Assembly (NCBI RefSeq): GCF_052857255.1
Contig: NC_135498.1
Location: 89,756,257 to 89,820,256, forward strand
Reading direction: 5' to 3'
From: Amblyomma americanum
Lineage: Eukaryota > Arthropoda > Arachnida > Ixodida > Ixodidae
DNA: 64,000 nt
Shown: positions 21,960 through 32,500 of the stretch, in pieces
Position numbering within the stretch: the first letter of the stretch is position 1
Layout of the letters: every line of letters begins with the position of its first letter
Translations under genes and position numbers: made by a program
The notes under the pieces: generated by a model
What the model saw: the letters and a program-made list of their open reading frames with translations, nothing else
Database searches by the model: none
Told to the model about the DNA's origin: nothing

Positions 21960-22121
21960 TGAAAAGCCTTTGTTCAGCCAAAATAAAGAGGTGAGCATCT
22001 TTAACGAGCCCCGAAACAGGTGGAGTCTTTATTCCGGGACCCCTGTGGTCGAATCCGTCAGCTTAACCCTCCTGACCAAAACCCTTTGGGCCTGAAGGTC
22101 CGGGCAACCAAGCAAGGCCAC
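21960..22121 (-). mobile_element. LINE ORF2 C-terminal fragment
   Basis: On the minus strand VALLGCPDLQAQRVLVRRV parallels AALLGCQDLKSQKALVQRT of the LINE at 22537-22861. It ends in a 3' UTR with AATAAAGACTCC. It is cut on its 5' side by the SINE starting at 22122. Confidence 0.6.
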
Positions 22122-22432
22122 CCGCCGCGGTGGCTCAGTGGTTAGAGCGCCTGACTACTGATCCGGAGTACCCGGGTTCGAACCCGGCCGCGGCGGCAGC
22201 GTTTCGATTGAGGCGGAACGCAAAAGGCGCCCGTGGACTGTGCGATGAAAGTGGACGTTAAAGATCCCCACGTGGTCGAAATTACCTTGAGACCTCCACT
22301 ACGCCACCCGTTTCTACTTTTCTTCTTTCACTCCCTCCTTTATCCCCCCCTTAGAGCGCGTTTCGGGTGTCCACCGAGATATATGAGAGAGAGTTACTGC
22401 GTCATTTCTTTTCCTAAAAAAATTATTAGGGT
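22122..22432 (+). mobile_element. full-length tRNA-derived SINE (Ruka-like)
   Basis: Complete copy: head with A box TGGCTCAGTGG (22131-22141) and B box GGTTCGAACCC (22175-22185), the GTTTCGATTGAGGCGGAAC link, the GTTAAAGATCCCCACGTGGTC body block, and the CGTCATTTCTTTTCC tail. Both Pol III boxes are intact, so it could in principle be transcribed. Confidence 0.9.
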
Positions 22433-23527
22433 TTAACTACTGCTGAACTAGGTTAGAGTGCGAAGGCTGTGGTACATCGCTGGTGTACTCAACAGACGCG
22501 GCTTGGCGGTTGAGTGCGTTCCGCACACTGTATAGGTGGTGGTGGTGAAAAATATTTATAAGCAATTAAATTTTTACAGAAAGGTGATTGGGGTAGGACC
22601 CTATTGGCCCTTTCCCCTCACAGTACTAGGTGGAGGCCCTATTCCGGGGCCACATTGGCAAGCAACGCCGCCCGCGTCCGTTGAACCAAGGCCTTTTGGC
22701 TCTTCAGGTCTTGACAGCCGAGCAGGGCCGCCTCCCAGTCCTCTCTGGTGGGGTTGGGGTTGGGGGGGATAGATGGGTTAGATTGACACGCCCAAACCAT
22801 GTGGAAGGTGTCAGACACCTCCCCACAGAACTGGCACGTGCCATCAAAGGATGTATTGAAGCACTGTATAGGTGGCGCGCCCACCCGGCCAGCCTCGCAA
22901 GTGGCGGGGCAGTTAATGGTTGGTCACGATAGGCTGGTGACACATTGAACGCCGGCTTCCTACAGGTTCAGTGGCGCGTTTCTGCCACAGCGTTGTCAAT
23001 GCCAACGCATGCGGCGTGTTTTCGTTGCGACTGAAGGAAAAATGAAAAGGAAAGTGCATGAACCTGCCCACTGGCTCAAGCGGAGCCACAATCGCTGCCA
23101 CGTGCAGATAGTATGAAGGGTTGAAACAGATACGAGAGGAAAGATCAAAAAAGAAAGGACGCGTATCGCGAGAACCGTATCATCTGAAGCGACGACGACG
23201 GTTTAGCAACAGATGCCCCCGGTGACCAGGAGACCCCGCCACATATGCGAGAACCCCAAGATCCCAGGCTGGTAAGGCCAGGAAGCCACCCTGCAGCGCA
23301 CAACTGTCCCTACCGCCACGTAGCTTAAAGCACGACTGAGGTGTCGACTATCCCAGGCGGCCATTTATGCTCCTTTCCTTTGGTGTCGAAGCTCCCGCAC
23401 TTTATCGGTTTCGGCGGCGGCGGCTGAGTGACGTCATAGCTGTCATTATTTCTACTCAGTTGTAGGTCAAACTCGCGCACACAGCGAACAACTTACAAAG
23501 GGCAATAGTAGAGCTTTCGCTTTAAAA
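22433..23527 (+). repeat. unclassified dispersed repeat, copy A (split by a LINE)
   Basis: Segments 22433-22536 and 22862-23527 align with copy B (23842-24612). Shared blocks in order are ACTGCTGAAC..GGTTAGA, GACGCGGCTTGGCG, GTTCCGCACACTG, CTGCCACAGCGTTGTCAATG, GGCGGCGGCTGAGTGACGTC, AACTCGCGCACACAGCGAA, and the end AGCTTTCGCTTTAAAA. It has no coding frame in common. Shorter copies lie at 28138-28268 and 36050-36110 on the other strand. Confidence 0.65.
22537..22861 (-). mobile_element. 5'-truncated LINE with (ACC)n tail
   Basis: The minus strand encodes a zinc-knuckle C-terminus (CQFCGEVSDTFHMVWAC, pattern C-X2-C-X7-H-X4-C) followed by WEAALLGCQDLKSQKALVQR, the end of an I/Jockey-type ORF2. 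Then come a 3' UTR and a (CCA)n tail at 22537-22546. It is flanked by a 14-bp target duplication (CACTGTATAGGTGG at 22526-22539 and 22862-22875, the first overlapping the tail). Confidence 0.85.
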
Positions 23528-23556
23528 CCAAGTTTCACTTCATTTAATTTCACCAA

Positions 23557-23650
23557 GCAGGGCCGCCTGCCATTCCCCTCTGTAAGCTTGGGGCGGGAAG
23601 AGAGCGGTTGCTGTGCTGCCTCACAGGCCTGCATATTTTCTTTGGCGTGG
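23557..23650 (-). mobile_element. LINE ORF2 C-terminal scrap
   Basis: Minus-strand AYRGEWQAALLG parallels REDWEAALLG of the LINE at 22537-22861. About 90 bp survive. Confidence 0.4.
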
Positions 23651-23841
23651 TCGACGGCAGGGGATGTGCACGAGCGCGTCGAGGATAGCGGCAGCCTTAG
23701 CTTCTAGCGATTAAATCGCGTACACGACTGAATGTTCCTATTTCAGCCTGCTGAACTGTATACTTCACATTTAGAGAAGCCGTGTTCGCTCGGTCGAATC
23801 GTTGGCACTGAGTGACCCTGGTTAAAAACTTAGTTGCTAAA

Positions 23842-24612
23842 CACTGCTGAACTTGGTTAGATAGTGAAAGCTGTGGTGTATCGGGCAAGTATACGCGGCT
23901 TGGCGTCTGTAACGTTGAGAAGGTTCCGCGCACCGAATAGGCAGTGCTACAGTTTGGTCACCCTAAACGCTGCGGCTTATTACTTCAGTGCTCTGTGTCT
24001 GCCACATTGTTGATAATAATAATTGGTTTTTGGGGAAAGGAAATGGCACAGTATCTGTCTCATATATCGTTGGACATCTGAACCGCGCCGTGTGGGAAGG
24101 GATAAGGGAGGGAGTGAAAGAATAAAAGAAGAAAGAGGTGCCGTGATGGAGGGCTCCGGAATAATTTTGACCACCTGGGGATCTTTAACGTCCACTTACA
24201 TCGCACAGCACACGGGCACCTTAGCGTTTTTCCTTAATAAAAACGCAGCCGCCGCGGTCGGCGGCTGGCCACAATGTTGCCAGTGCTAATTAATGCAGCC
24301 CACATTCCTATCTCTCCACCTCTACGTACCACAGAGCGCGATTGAAGCGTCCACTGACCCAGGGAGCCAGTTAGCTCCCTTTCATTTCCTTAAAATCAAC
24401 GGAGTGCCGAACGTTGTAAACGCTAATGTCAACGCCAATGAACACAATGAACGTCGACGGCCTATATAAGCATGCGAGCGCTGGGTTCGGCGATGGCGGC
24501 GGCTGATTGACGACGTAGCTGTCATGTGGGTCATGGTCTGTTCAAGGTCAAACCCGCGCACACGGCGCACACAGCGAATAACCTACGGAGGGGAATAGTG
24601 AAGCGCTCGCTT
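23842..24612 (+). repeat. unclassified dispersed repeat, copy B (split by a SINE)
   Basis: Same block order as copy A: AACACTGCTGAACTTGGTTA, TATACGCGGCTTGGCGTCTG, GGTTCCGCGCACCGAATAGG, CTGCCACATTGTTG, [SINE], GCGGCGGCTGATTGACG, AACCCGCGCACACGGCGCAC, ending CGCTCGCTTTAAAA. Copies A and B lie in direct orientation about 1.4 kb apart. Confidence 0.65.
24013..24267 (-). mobile_element. SINE (Ruka-like), head-truncated, inside the unclassified repeat
   Basis: Minus-strand body and tail as in other copies, with the tRNA head cut at GCCGCCGCGGTC. The flanks GCCACATTGTTG (24001-24012) and GCCACAATGTTG (24268-24279) form a 12-bp target duplication with one mismatch. Confidence 0.8.
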
Positions 24613-24831
24613 TAAAAAATAGCGCTAGTACGTTTCACACTTTTGATGGGCTCCTCGAGAGGACATAGTAGTAGCGCTAAAAATAGGGACGAAATGATAA
24701 AAAACAAACAAAAGCGCTAAAACCCCTAACTGCGCAGTCAAGAAAGAAGTGAAAGACGAAAGCTACAAATAGAGAAATAGGATACCAGTGAGTCAAGCTA
24801 CAGTGGTAACAGTAGTAAACAAATGGCTTGC

Positions 24832-25097
24832 GCGCGGGTCCCGGGTCCGAAACCGACCGTGGCTGCCTCGTTTCGGTGGAGGGGAAACGCAAAGGCTGCC
24901 ATGTGCTGTGCGATATCAGTGCACATGAAATATCACTAAGTAGGTGGTCGAAATTATTCCTACGGCACTCTTTATCTCTTTTTTGCTTCACTTCCATCTT
25001 CCTCTTGTCCTTTACGGCGTGGTTCGGGTGTCCACGGATATGCGAGACAATTAATGTGCCATTTTCTTTTCTCATAAAGCAATCCAATTTTCTTAGC
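24832..25097 (+). mobile_element. diverged SINE (Ruka-like)
   Basis: Remnant of the B box region (GGTCCCGGGTCCGAAACCGA), GTTTCGGTGGAGGGGAAACG, TGTGCTGTGCGATATCAGTG, GTGGTCGAAATTATTCC, GGTTCGGGTGTCCACGGATA and a T-rich tail. Many substitutions and small deletions show it is old. Confidence 0.7.
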
Positions 25098-25299
25098 GCA
25101 GAATATTGTACAAAATTAAAAAAAAAATTGACAGTGGCTTAGCTCGGCTATGCCAGGATATACGTAGCGAAACCTAGGCATAGCATGGTAGCCTTGGTTA
25201 ATCATGATTGCAGGTCCAGGTTAGTCTGGTTGTCTAGCTATGTTGTTGTCGCAATAAAGACGACAGAGCTGTGGTTGCGGCGCACGCGAGCTGTCCTTT

Positions 25300-27230
25300 T
25301 CAGTCCTCCGACATGTTATCAGGCGTGCGACGCTGCTGGCGAAGCGAGCGAAGGCGATCGCAACGACGATGAATGGATGGATAGAAAATACTGTAATGGC
25401 ATCCAGTTTGAAATGTTCGTGACCCTAACGGGTAACTAGGCGCCGTTATCGATCCTCGGTTCAGGATGCCCCACTTGACAGCTGCCAGCGTGGCTCGACG
25501 TACGCGAAATCGTTGTGATTCCTCGTCCTGGCTGGCCAGCAAGTGCTCCCACTGCGTCACACTCGGGTGGTCTATTTTAGGCTCTAAGTATGCATGGGGG
25601 CACGTCCATGTGACATCCTCGAGTGTAGGTTTTCATTGGCACCACGGACATTCGTCTGGATATAGTGCAGGGAAAATCTTGTGTTGTTTGTGCATGTGCT
25701 GTTAGGTACCGGTTTGTAGTCGGCGGCCGTCTACAGCCTCCTCTTTGAATAGCCTTTTGTGTGAGGCTGGGTAGCGTTTCCGCTGACCCCTGTAATGATC
25801 GAGTATGTCTCAGTACGTGGGGTAACAGGGTCAAAGGTGACCGTGGCGCAAAGTGTTGAATCTGCTCGGTTGACGTACTGTAGAATAACTCGTCTGCTGC
25901 CACGTTGCTCCTCATCCCCTCATGTCCCGGAACCCATACTATGTTATGTTTAGTGTTTATCCGTCTTCTCGTGTGTAGAATATGATTGGCTATGCTGTCG
26001 ATCCTGCCTCTTGTGTAGTTTCTGCGTGCTTCTTTAGAGCCCGTCACTATAGTGAGGTTCTGTCCTGTTACGTTGCCGTGCGATATTGCCAGAGTAATGG
26101 CAGCCTCTTCAACTGCCTCTATGCTTGGGTTGTTTATCGTTGCGCTGGTTATTTCTTTCCTTCCCTCCTTAGTCTGTTACAACGGTGATCGTTTTCAGTT
26201 TTGTTTTGCGTTGGTATCGGACCCGCCGCATTGGCTCAGTGGTTAGGGCGCTCGACTACTGATCCGGAGTTCCCGGGTTCGAACCCTACCGCGGCGGCTG
26301 CGTTTTTATGGAGCAAAAACGCTAAGGCGCCCGTGTGCTGTGCGATGTCAGTGCACGTTAAAGATCCCCAGGTGGTCGAAATTATTCCGGAGCCCTCCAC
26401 TACGGCACCTCTTTCTTGCTTTCTTTCACTCCCTCCTTTATCCCTTCCCCTACGGCGCGGCTCAGGTGTCCAACGATATATGAGACAGATACTGCGCCAT
26501 TTCCTTTCCCCTTCCCCCCAAAAAAACCAATTATTAACATTGGTATCGGTACTTTGCTGCGTCAATGTGGACTACGCTGGGATTGTCGCTGAATTTCCAG
26601 CTGAGTGCTCGGACTCTGGCATGTCGCATTTCATGGTGTATATTGAGGTCCATGTGTCTGGGTAAGGGTCTTACCCGGATGTTTTTTTTGTCTTCATTAT
26701 TATTCTCCTCCTTGTCTTTTTGGGTGCCCAGGGGTAGCCCAAATTTCTCCATTAGGTGTCTTCCCGTTCTCGTTTGAGTGAGTCTGTCTGGTTGCGCACT
26801 ACGTTGCACTTCTCGTAGCTGGTCGAAGGTGTTCGATACTCCCAGTCCCATTAGGTTTTCGGTTGGTGTTGACATTGGAAGTTTGAGCGCCGTTTTGTAC
26901 GATTTGCGTAGTGTGGTGTCGATTTGTAGAGTTTTTTGCGTGTTTATTTCGTGGCAGGGGAGACTGCGCGTTACCCTGCTCGCGACGAGACTGTTTATGA
27001 GACAGAGTATCCTGTTCTATCATCCCCTTTTTTTACTGCTCACTCTTCGCCTGATTCTGGCGACTTGCTCTGTTGTACTCTTAAGAGAGGCGATGGTTTT
27101 GCTACTTCGTCCTGTGTTTTACAGCCACATTCCAAGCACTCTGACTTCCGTTTGATGATAATGGTAACTGAGATGACTTCATTCGTTTTTCCAAGCACAT
27201 TAGCGAATTCTTCTCCATGACTCGTTCAGT
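25300..27230 (-). mobile_element. I-type LINE, 5'-truncated, interrupted by a SINE
   Basis: Read from 27230 down on the minus strand: a KSECLECGCKTQDEVAKP block near the end of the reverse transcriptase; IDTTLRKSYKTALKLPMST and LMGLGVSNTFDQLREVQR; then the RNase H domain beginning PSVVHIDAAKYRY. The SINE at 26221-26539 interrupts it, after which RNase H resumes (PSIEAVEEAAITLAISHGN, then NIVWVPGHEGMRSNVAADEL). A Cys-rich end (DECPWCQ, then LEDVTWTCPHAY) and a 3' region follow. The catalytic Asp and Glu positions remain, but frames are shifted in several places. Confidence 0.8.
26221..26539 (+). mobile_element. full-length SINE (Ruka-like) in the LINE RNase H region
   Basis: A box 26232-26242 and B box 26276-26286 are intact, the body and tail complete, ending in CCAATTATTAACA. 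A perfect 10-bp target duplication TTGGTATCGG flanks it (26211-26220 and 26540-26549). Confidence 0.92.
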
Positions 27231-27297
27231 TGCGCTGTTTGTGCCCATAACCGTGACGAGAAAACGCTAGTCAATCTTTCCGCTTCGGTAATGAACA

Positions 27298-27563
27298 TAA
27301 TATTGGTTATTTGTGAAAGGAAATGGCGCAGTATCTGTCTCGCATCTCGGCGGACACGTGAACCGCGCCGTAAGGCAAGGGATATGGGATGGAGTGAAAG
27401 AAGAAAGAAAGAAAGAGGTGCCGCAGTGCCTCGAGGCCTCCGGAATAATTTCGACCACCTGGGGATCTTTAACGTGCACTGACATTTCCACGGCATACTG
27501 GCGCCTTAGCGTTTCGCCTCCGTCGAAACGCAGCCGCCGTGGTCGGGTTCGTACTCGGAAACT
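27298..27563 (-). mobile_element. SINE (Ruka-like), head-truncated
   Basis: Minus-strand body from the B box region (CCGAGTACGAACCCGACC) to the GCGCCATTTCC tail. It is the first of three adjoining minus-strand copies. An older segment matching none of them lies before it at 27231-27297. Confidence 0.8.
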
Positions 27564-28137
27564 GAAAGTTCGTTTTTTGAGGGAAGGAAATGGCGCAGTA
27601 ATTGTCTCGCATATCTCGGTAGACACCGAAAACAAGCCGCAAGAGAGGGGAGGAAGGTGGGAGTGAAAGATGAAAGGAAGAAAGGGTGCCGTAGTGGATG
27701 GCTAATAATATTAATTGGTTTTTGTAGAAATGAAATGGCGCAGTATCTGTCTCATATATCTTTGGACACCTGAACCGCGCCGTAAAGGAAGGGATAAAGG
27801 AGGGAGTGAAAGAAGAAAGGAGGTGCCGTGTTTATGGGTTCCGGAATAATTTCGACCCCCTGGAGATCCTCAACGTGCACTGACATCGCACAGCGAACAG
27901 GCGGCTTAGCGTTTTGTCTCGATAAAAACACAGGAGCCATAAAAACGCAGCACTCCGGTAGTGGATGGCTACGGAATATTTTTGTCCACGTGGGAATCTT
28001 CAACGTCAATTGACATCGCGCAGTACAGGGCGCCTTTGCGTTTCGCCTCCATCGAAACGCTGCCGCCGCGGTCGAGATCGAACTCGGGTACTCCGGCTCA
28101 ATAGCTGAGCGTCATAAGCACTGAGCCACCGCGGCGG
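27564..28137 (-). mobile_element. SINE (Ruka-like) split by another SINE
   Basis: The 3' part 27564-27703 and the 5' part 27971-28137 (with a head ending CCGCCGCGGTGGCTCAGTGC on the minus strand) make one copy. The B box is altered (GAGTTCGATCTCG). The inner SINE at 27704-27957 separates the halves. Confidence 0.85.
27704..27957 (-). mobile_element. inner SINE inserted in a SINE
   Basis: Head-truncated Ruka-like copy flanked by a perfect 13-bp target duplication GTAGTGGATGGCT (27691-27703 and 27958-27970). This proves insertion into the outer copy. Confidence 0.9.
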
Positions 28138-28268
28138 TTGATGGCAGGGTGGGTGCGCTCCCTATCCAGTGTGCGGAACGCACTCAACGTTGCAGACGTC
28201 AAACCGCGTCTGCTTGCCCGATAGAGGGCCGCTTTCGCCCTCTAACCAGGTTCAGCAGTAGTTGAAGC
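28138..28268 (-). repeat. unclassified dispersed repeat, short copy C
   Basis: The minus strand has ACTACTGCTGAACCTGGTTA, GAGGGCGAAAGC, CAGACGCGGTTTGACGTCTG and GAGTGCGTTCCGCACACTGG. These match the start of copies A and B without interruption and show the intact target of the LINE at 22537. Confidence 0.65.
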
Positions 28269-28734
28269 ACAGCTAATATTTTTTAATGCATCTGGTAGTC
28301 TCTAATGTCTATTTTGAGAAACAATGCTGTTCAGTGACTTAAGTGCAGCTTCTTGGTGGTTGCGCAAGAGACATCCTTTTACATTTTATGAGTACAGTGG
28401 CTAGAAATTGCTTCTGGTTCCACACACTCTGTGCGCTCAATAACACACCATGCGGTTGGAAAAAGTATCCACTCGACTTGATTCAGCACCCTTTCGGATC
28501 ATTCTCACTAAACCCTATTTTATGTTCACAAGCTGATCAACTACTTAGAATTCATTAATATAAAGTGACATGCTAGCAGAAGGACGTGTTTCCCTCTCTC
28601 CCTTATCGAAATGCAGCTGTATCCAGAGGGATTCGTTCAAGCGACCTTGGATTCACTAGGCGGATGACATGTATGGCGCTTAGCTCGGTCACAGAGTAGC
28701 TGCTCAGCCACCGGGGCAGGTGCTTATTATTTCG
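28269..28734. other. intergenic, nothing firmly recognised
   Basis: 28690-28720 (GCTGCTCAGCCACCGGGGC) resembles the start of a SINE head on the minus strand but is too short to call. Confidence 0.4.
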
Positions 28735-28859
28735 GGGTTAGTTCAGCGCCAGGAATGATCGGCCGTACACCCAAGAAACAGCAGAAAGCGAGGTCACTCA
28801 AGAACTAGCTGCAGCGTCAGAGCAACCTCCTCTCCGCTTCGAGACTGTGTACCGTAACA
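28735..28859 (-). repeat. partial LTR of the Ty3/gypsy fragment
   Basis: On the minus strand a purine-rich tract (CGGAGGGGGGCGGTAG, near 28860-28876) is followed by TGTTACGGTACACAGTC, a typical TG start for a 3' LTR at 28859. Its far end was not found, so the lower limit is approximate. Confidence 0.5.
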
Positions 28860-29525
28860 CTACCGCCCCCCTCCGCCCCGCGGGAGAAGGCAAACATCCG
28901 GGGCGGCCTAGGGGGTTGGGTCCGAGTGATAGGGCTTAAGACGGGCGACGTGCACAAGCTGTGTGGAGGGTGGCACAGAAGGAGAGTGTGGGTGCAGCGA
29001 TGTGAGTTCGTAGGTCACATGGCTTAGTTGCCTCAAGACGCGGTAAGGACTGGCGCAACGAGGCAAGAGCTTCTCACACAGTCTCACACGGCGTGCTGGG
29101 AGCCAGAGGAGTACCAGGGAGCCGGGAGGGTAGTGGACCTCACGATGATGAAGGTCGTAACTACGTTTTCGAGCCGTCTGAGGAGCGTGGAGACCATCCC
29201 TAGCGATTTGGCGGGCGGCGTAAGCACGGGCAATGGCGTCACAAGCATGACTACTAGTGCAAGGGTCAAAAGGCAGTAAGCTCTCAAAGGGTAGCAACGG
29301 GTCGCGGCCGAAGAGCAGGTAGAAGGGGGAATATCCGGTGGTATCATGGCGTGAGGAATTGTAGGCGACCGTCGCGAAGGGTAAACTGACGTCCTAGTCA
29401 TGATGGTGGTCGGAGACATACATGGACAGCATGTCCGTCAGGGTGCGGTTAAGGCGCTCAGTAAAGCCGTTTGGGGATGGTAAGCTGTCGTGAATTTGTG
29501 ACGGGTAGCGCAGGAACGGAGAAGG
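28860..29525 (-). pseudogene. Ty3/gypsy integrase C-terminal part
   Basis: The minus strand encodes the last part of an integrase: KFTTAYHPQT, then (after a one-base shift) GFTERLNRTLTDMLSMYV with the catalytic Glu of the D,D-35-E triad; LLPFESLLPFDPCTSSHACD; and the C-terminal domain with YPPGSLVLLWLPARRVRLCE, ending VHVARLKPYH. The rest of pol is absent. The fragment abuts the plus-strand LINE at about 29525, which probably inserted into it or was joined by deletion. Confidence 0.8.
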
Positions 29526-29527
29526 TG

Positions 29528-32500
29528 AAACCATACGATCGCTTGCCTTCTGCTCCAGCCCCGAAACCCATCTTAGCTTCAACCACACTTCACCATGGCG
29601 CCCCGCCACCTACTTAACCTGTGGCAATGAAACTGCAGGCGGTTTCGTCACCCTGATATCATCGCCCTCCAGGAAACTCTTTGCACAGTGAAACTACCTG
29701 GCTATAAACCATACTACCTTCTAGATGTCACCGCTCCCGACACCGCTATTTTGATTCAACGCAACCTGCCGGCCGTCCAACACTCCTTAGACGACGTTGG
29801 CGTAGACAGCGTCTTGCTCGAACATCTGCGATGTAAAAGGGGCGACCAAACCTCTTCATTCTTAACCTCTATAGCTCCCCAAAAGACAGAAGACGTGACT
29901 TCACCCCCTCTTCTTTCCCATGTCAACAAGCTCGCGCACCATTGAGGTCTCATTGTAGATTTCAAATGCCCATCACCCCGCTTGGGGTTACCGTGCCGCC
30001 AACCGAAAGGGTAACAATCTGCGGTTACGGGCAAAGGAACTGGGCTTCACCCTTGTTACTTATACTGACACTCCCACCTGCACAGGAAACAATGTGTCTG
30101 TTGACACTTCACCTGATCTAACATTCTGCAAAAACGTGAGGATCGATTTGAGGCTCAACACTGGAAATACCCTTGGCAGTGACCACTATATCCTCGCGAC
30201 CACCCTCAGCACGTCCTCGTACCATCGGAAAAGTCGCCCGAGACTAATCTCAGATTGGGACAAGTTTCGTTCCCTACATGCTCTGAACGCCCATACCCGG
30301 ATTAATAACCTGGACGTGTGGATCTCCAATCTCCAGGAAGATGTCTCTGCTATTACTCAGGAATCACCTGCCATGGCTGATAAATCCAGTACAGACAAGC
30401 GTCTCGTCCGCCTATGGCAGGCCCGCGAACGCATGCAAAACCGCTGGAAAACACAATGCCACAATAGAACATTTCGGCGTCGAATAGCTGAGATAGACAA
30501 ACAGATTGAGGGGCACACTCTCTCATTGGCTACCCAGCTACGGGGTGAAGTTTGTGACAACATGCGAGGTCAGCTCGGGCTAAGCCGCACCTGGAACCTT
30601 CTCCGATACATTTTAGACCCGGACGCTTGCAAAACATCCCTACGAGACAGCATTTCCCGAATAATCCATCAACACCCCGGCTCAGACCAGGATCTTCTCG
30701 ATGAACTTCGTGTCCAGTATCTCAATACTACTTCCCCGGATCCCCTTCCTCCGTACATGGGTGGTGCCAACCCTGCCCTCGAAGCGGAGATTTCGGAGGC
30801 TGTGGTAAGATTCGCTTTCACTGCGCCCTCTAACTCTGGCCCGGGACCGCAGGGCATTTCCAACAAAACTCTCCGTAATTTAGATGACCCGCTCATTGAG
30901 GTTCTTACTGCCTGCATGAATGATTGCTGGAGAGAGGGTGAAGTCCCAGCAGCATGGAAACATGCATGCGTGACTTTCATACCGAAGCCAGGCAAACGAC
31001 TAGCTCTCGAACGCCTTCGCCCCATCTCCCTCACTTCCTGTGCTGGAAAACTGATGGAGCACGTCATTCTCAACCGTCTTAATCATTATGTTAAAGATAA
31101 TGATCTTCTACCTCGTACCATGATCGGCTTGTGCTCAAATCTCTCTACGCAAGGCATTATGCTCCAGCTCTCACTCGAGAGAGATACTGTGCCCCTCTAC
31201 CAGAGCGGCACAAAGGCTATTCTAGGGCTTGATTTAACTAAAGCATCTGACAATGTCTCGCACGGGGTTATTCTCGCTAACCTCTACCTACTAAATCCTG
31301 GTCACCTTACCTACGAGTATATACGCACCTTCCTCTCTGGTCGTACAGCTGAAATTAACTGTGGCTCTCTCCTCTCTGACCCGATAACATTCGGTAGCAT
31401 TGGCACCCCCAAGGATCACTTCTGTCCCCTTTTCTTTTCAATGTCGCCTTGCTCAAGCTACCTTCAAAACTAGACGCTATCGCCCGGCTATTCCATACTT
31501 TACACGCAGAGGACATCACCCTCTGGGTTTTAACAGGCAACGATGCTGTGGTTGAATCCGCAGTTCAGCAAGCGGTCGATGTCATTGGGCGCCACGTAGC
31601 CGGAGCCGACCTCTCGTGCTCACCTCACAAGTCCGAGCTGCTGCTCATTCGTGGTCAACCCGGCCTCCACTGCCATCCTCTCATCTGCATTACTGCTATT
31701 GGCAACACATACGCGAAGTATCCGCATTAGGGTATAGGGGCTTCTCATCTAGGGCAATCGGAGAAACACCGACACTGGCTAAACTCACAGTCTGTCTCGC
31801 AGACCATTCGTCTAATTCGTCGCTTTGCTAATAAACACAAAGGCATGCGAGAGGCTGACCTCTGACGTCTTGTTCAGGCGTTTGTTATCAGTCGCCTCAC
31901 ATACACCTTCCCCTACCTCTACCATAGCTGCCAGGAACGGGACCGCGTTGACTGCCTTATTAGACAGGCATACAAGGCGGCTCTCCGTATAAACTACTGA
32001 CATTAGGTGTCTACAACACTATGGTGGAGCTCTCGGAACCTCATCTCACAGCTCAGTACGACCGTCTCACCCACACCTCTACGGGATGTCACATACTCGA
32101 CAAGCTTGGAATAAGCTTCGAAACAGCCGTCGCCGACAAGGCCCAGCTTCCGTCCCATATCCACAGCAACCTTATCGTTACCTCTCTCCCGAAAAGCAGG
32201 CACCCAGATTATCATGTCGCTCGCCGCAAGTACAGGGCTGTCTCCGCATAAAAAGCACTTAGCAGATCAGACAGCGGTCTACGTCGACCCCGCCAAATAC
32301 TATAATCGCGATGCTTTTTCGCTCGCGGTTGGAAACAACTATGGACGGCTGTTGGTTGCTTGCTTCATTCCCGCCAGATCGTCTGAAGAGGACGAGGAGG
32401 CGGCCATAGCCTTGGCGATGGTCTCCACCTCTGCAGAAACGAATTTCAGCGACTATAAATCTGCGATTCGCAATTTCGCCAAAGGCCGGGTCTCCCCCGT

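Noticed and set aside
22131..22200. tRNA genes at SINE heads (here and at 26232, 41507, 53560)
   Set aside because: Each is followed by the conserved SINE body and tail, and the folds are poorer than that of tRNA-Ala at 20996.
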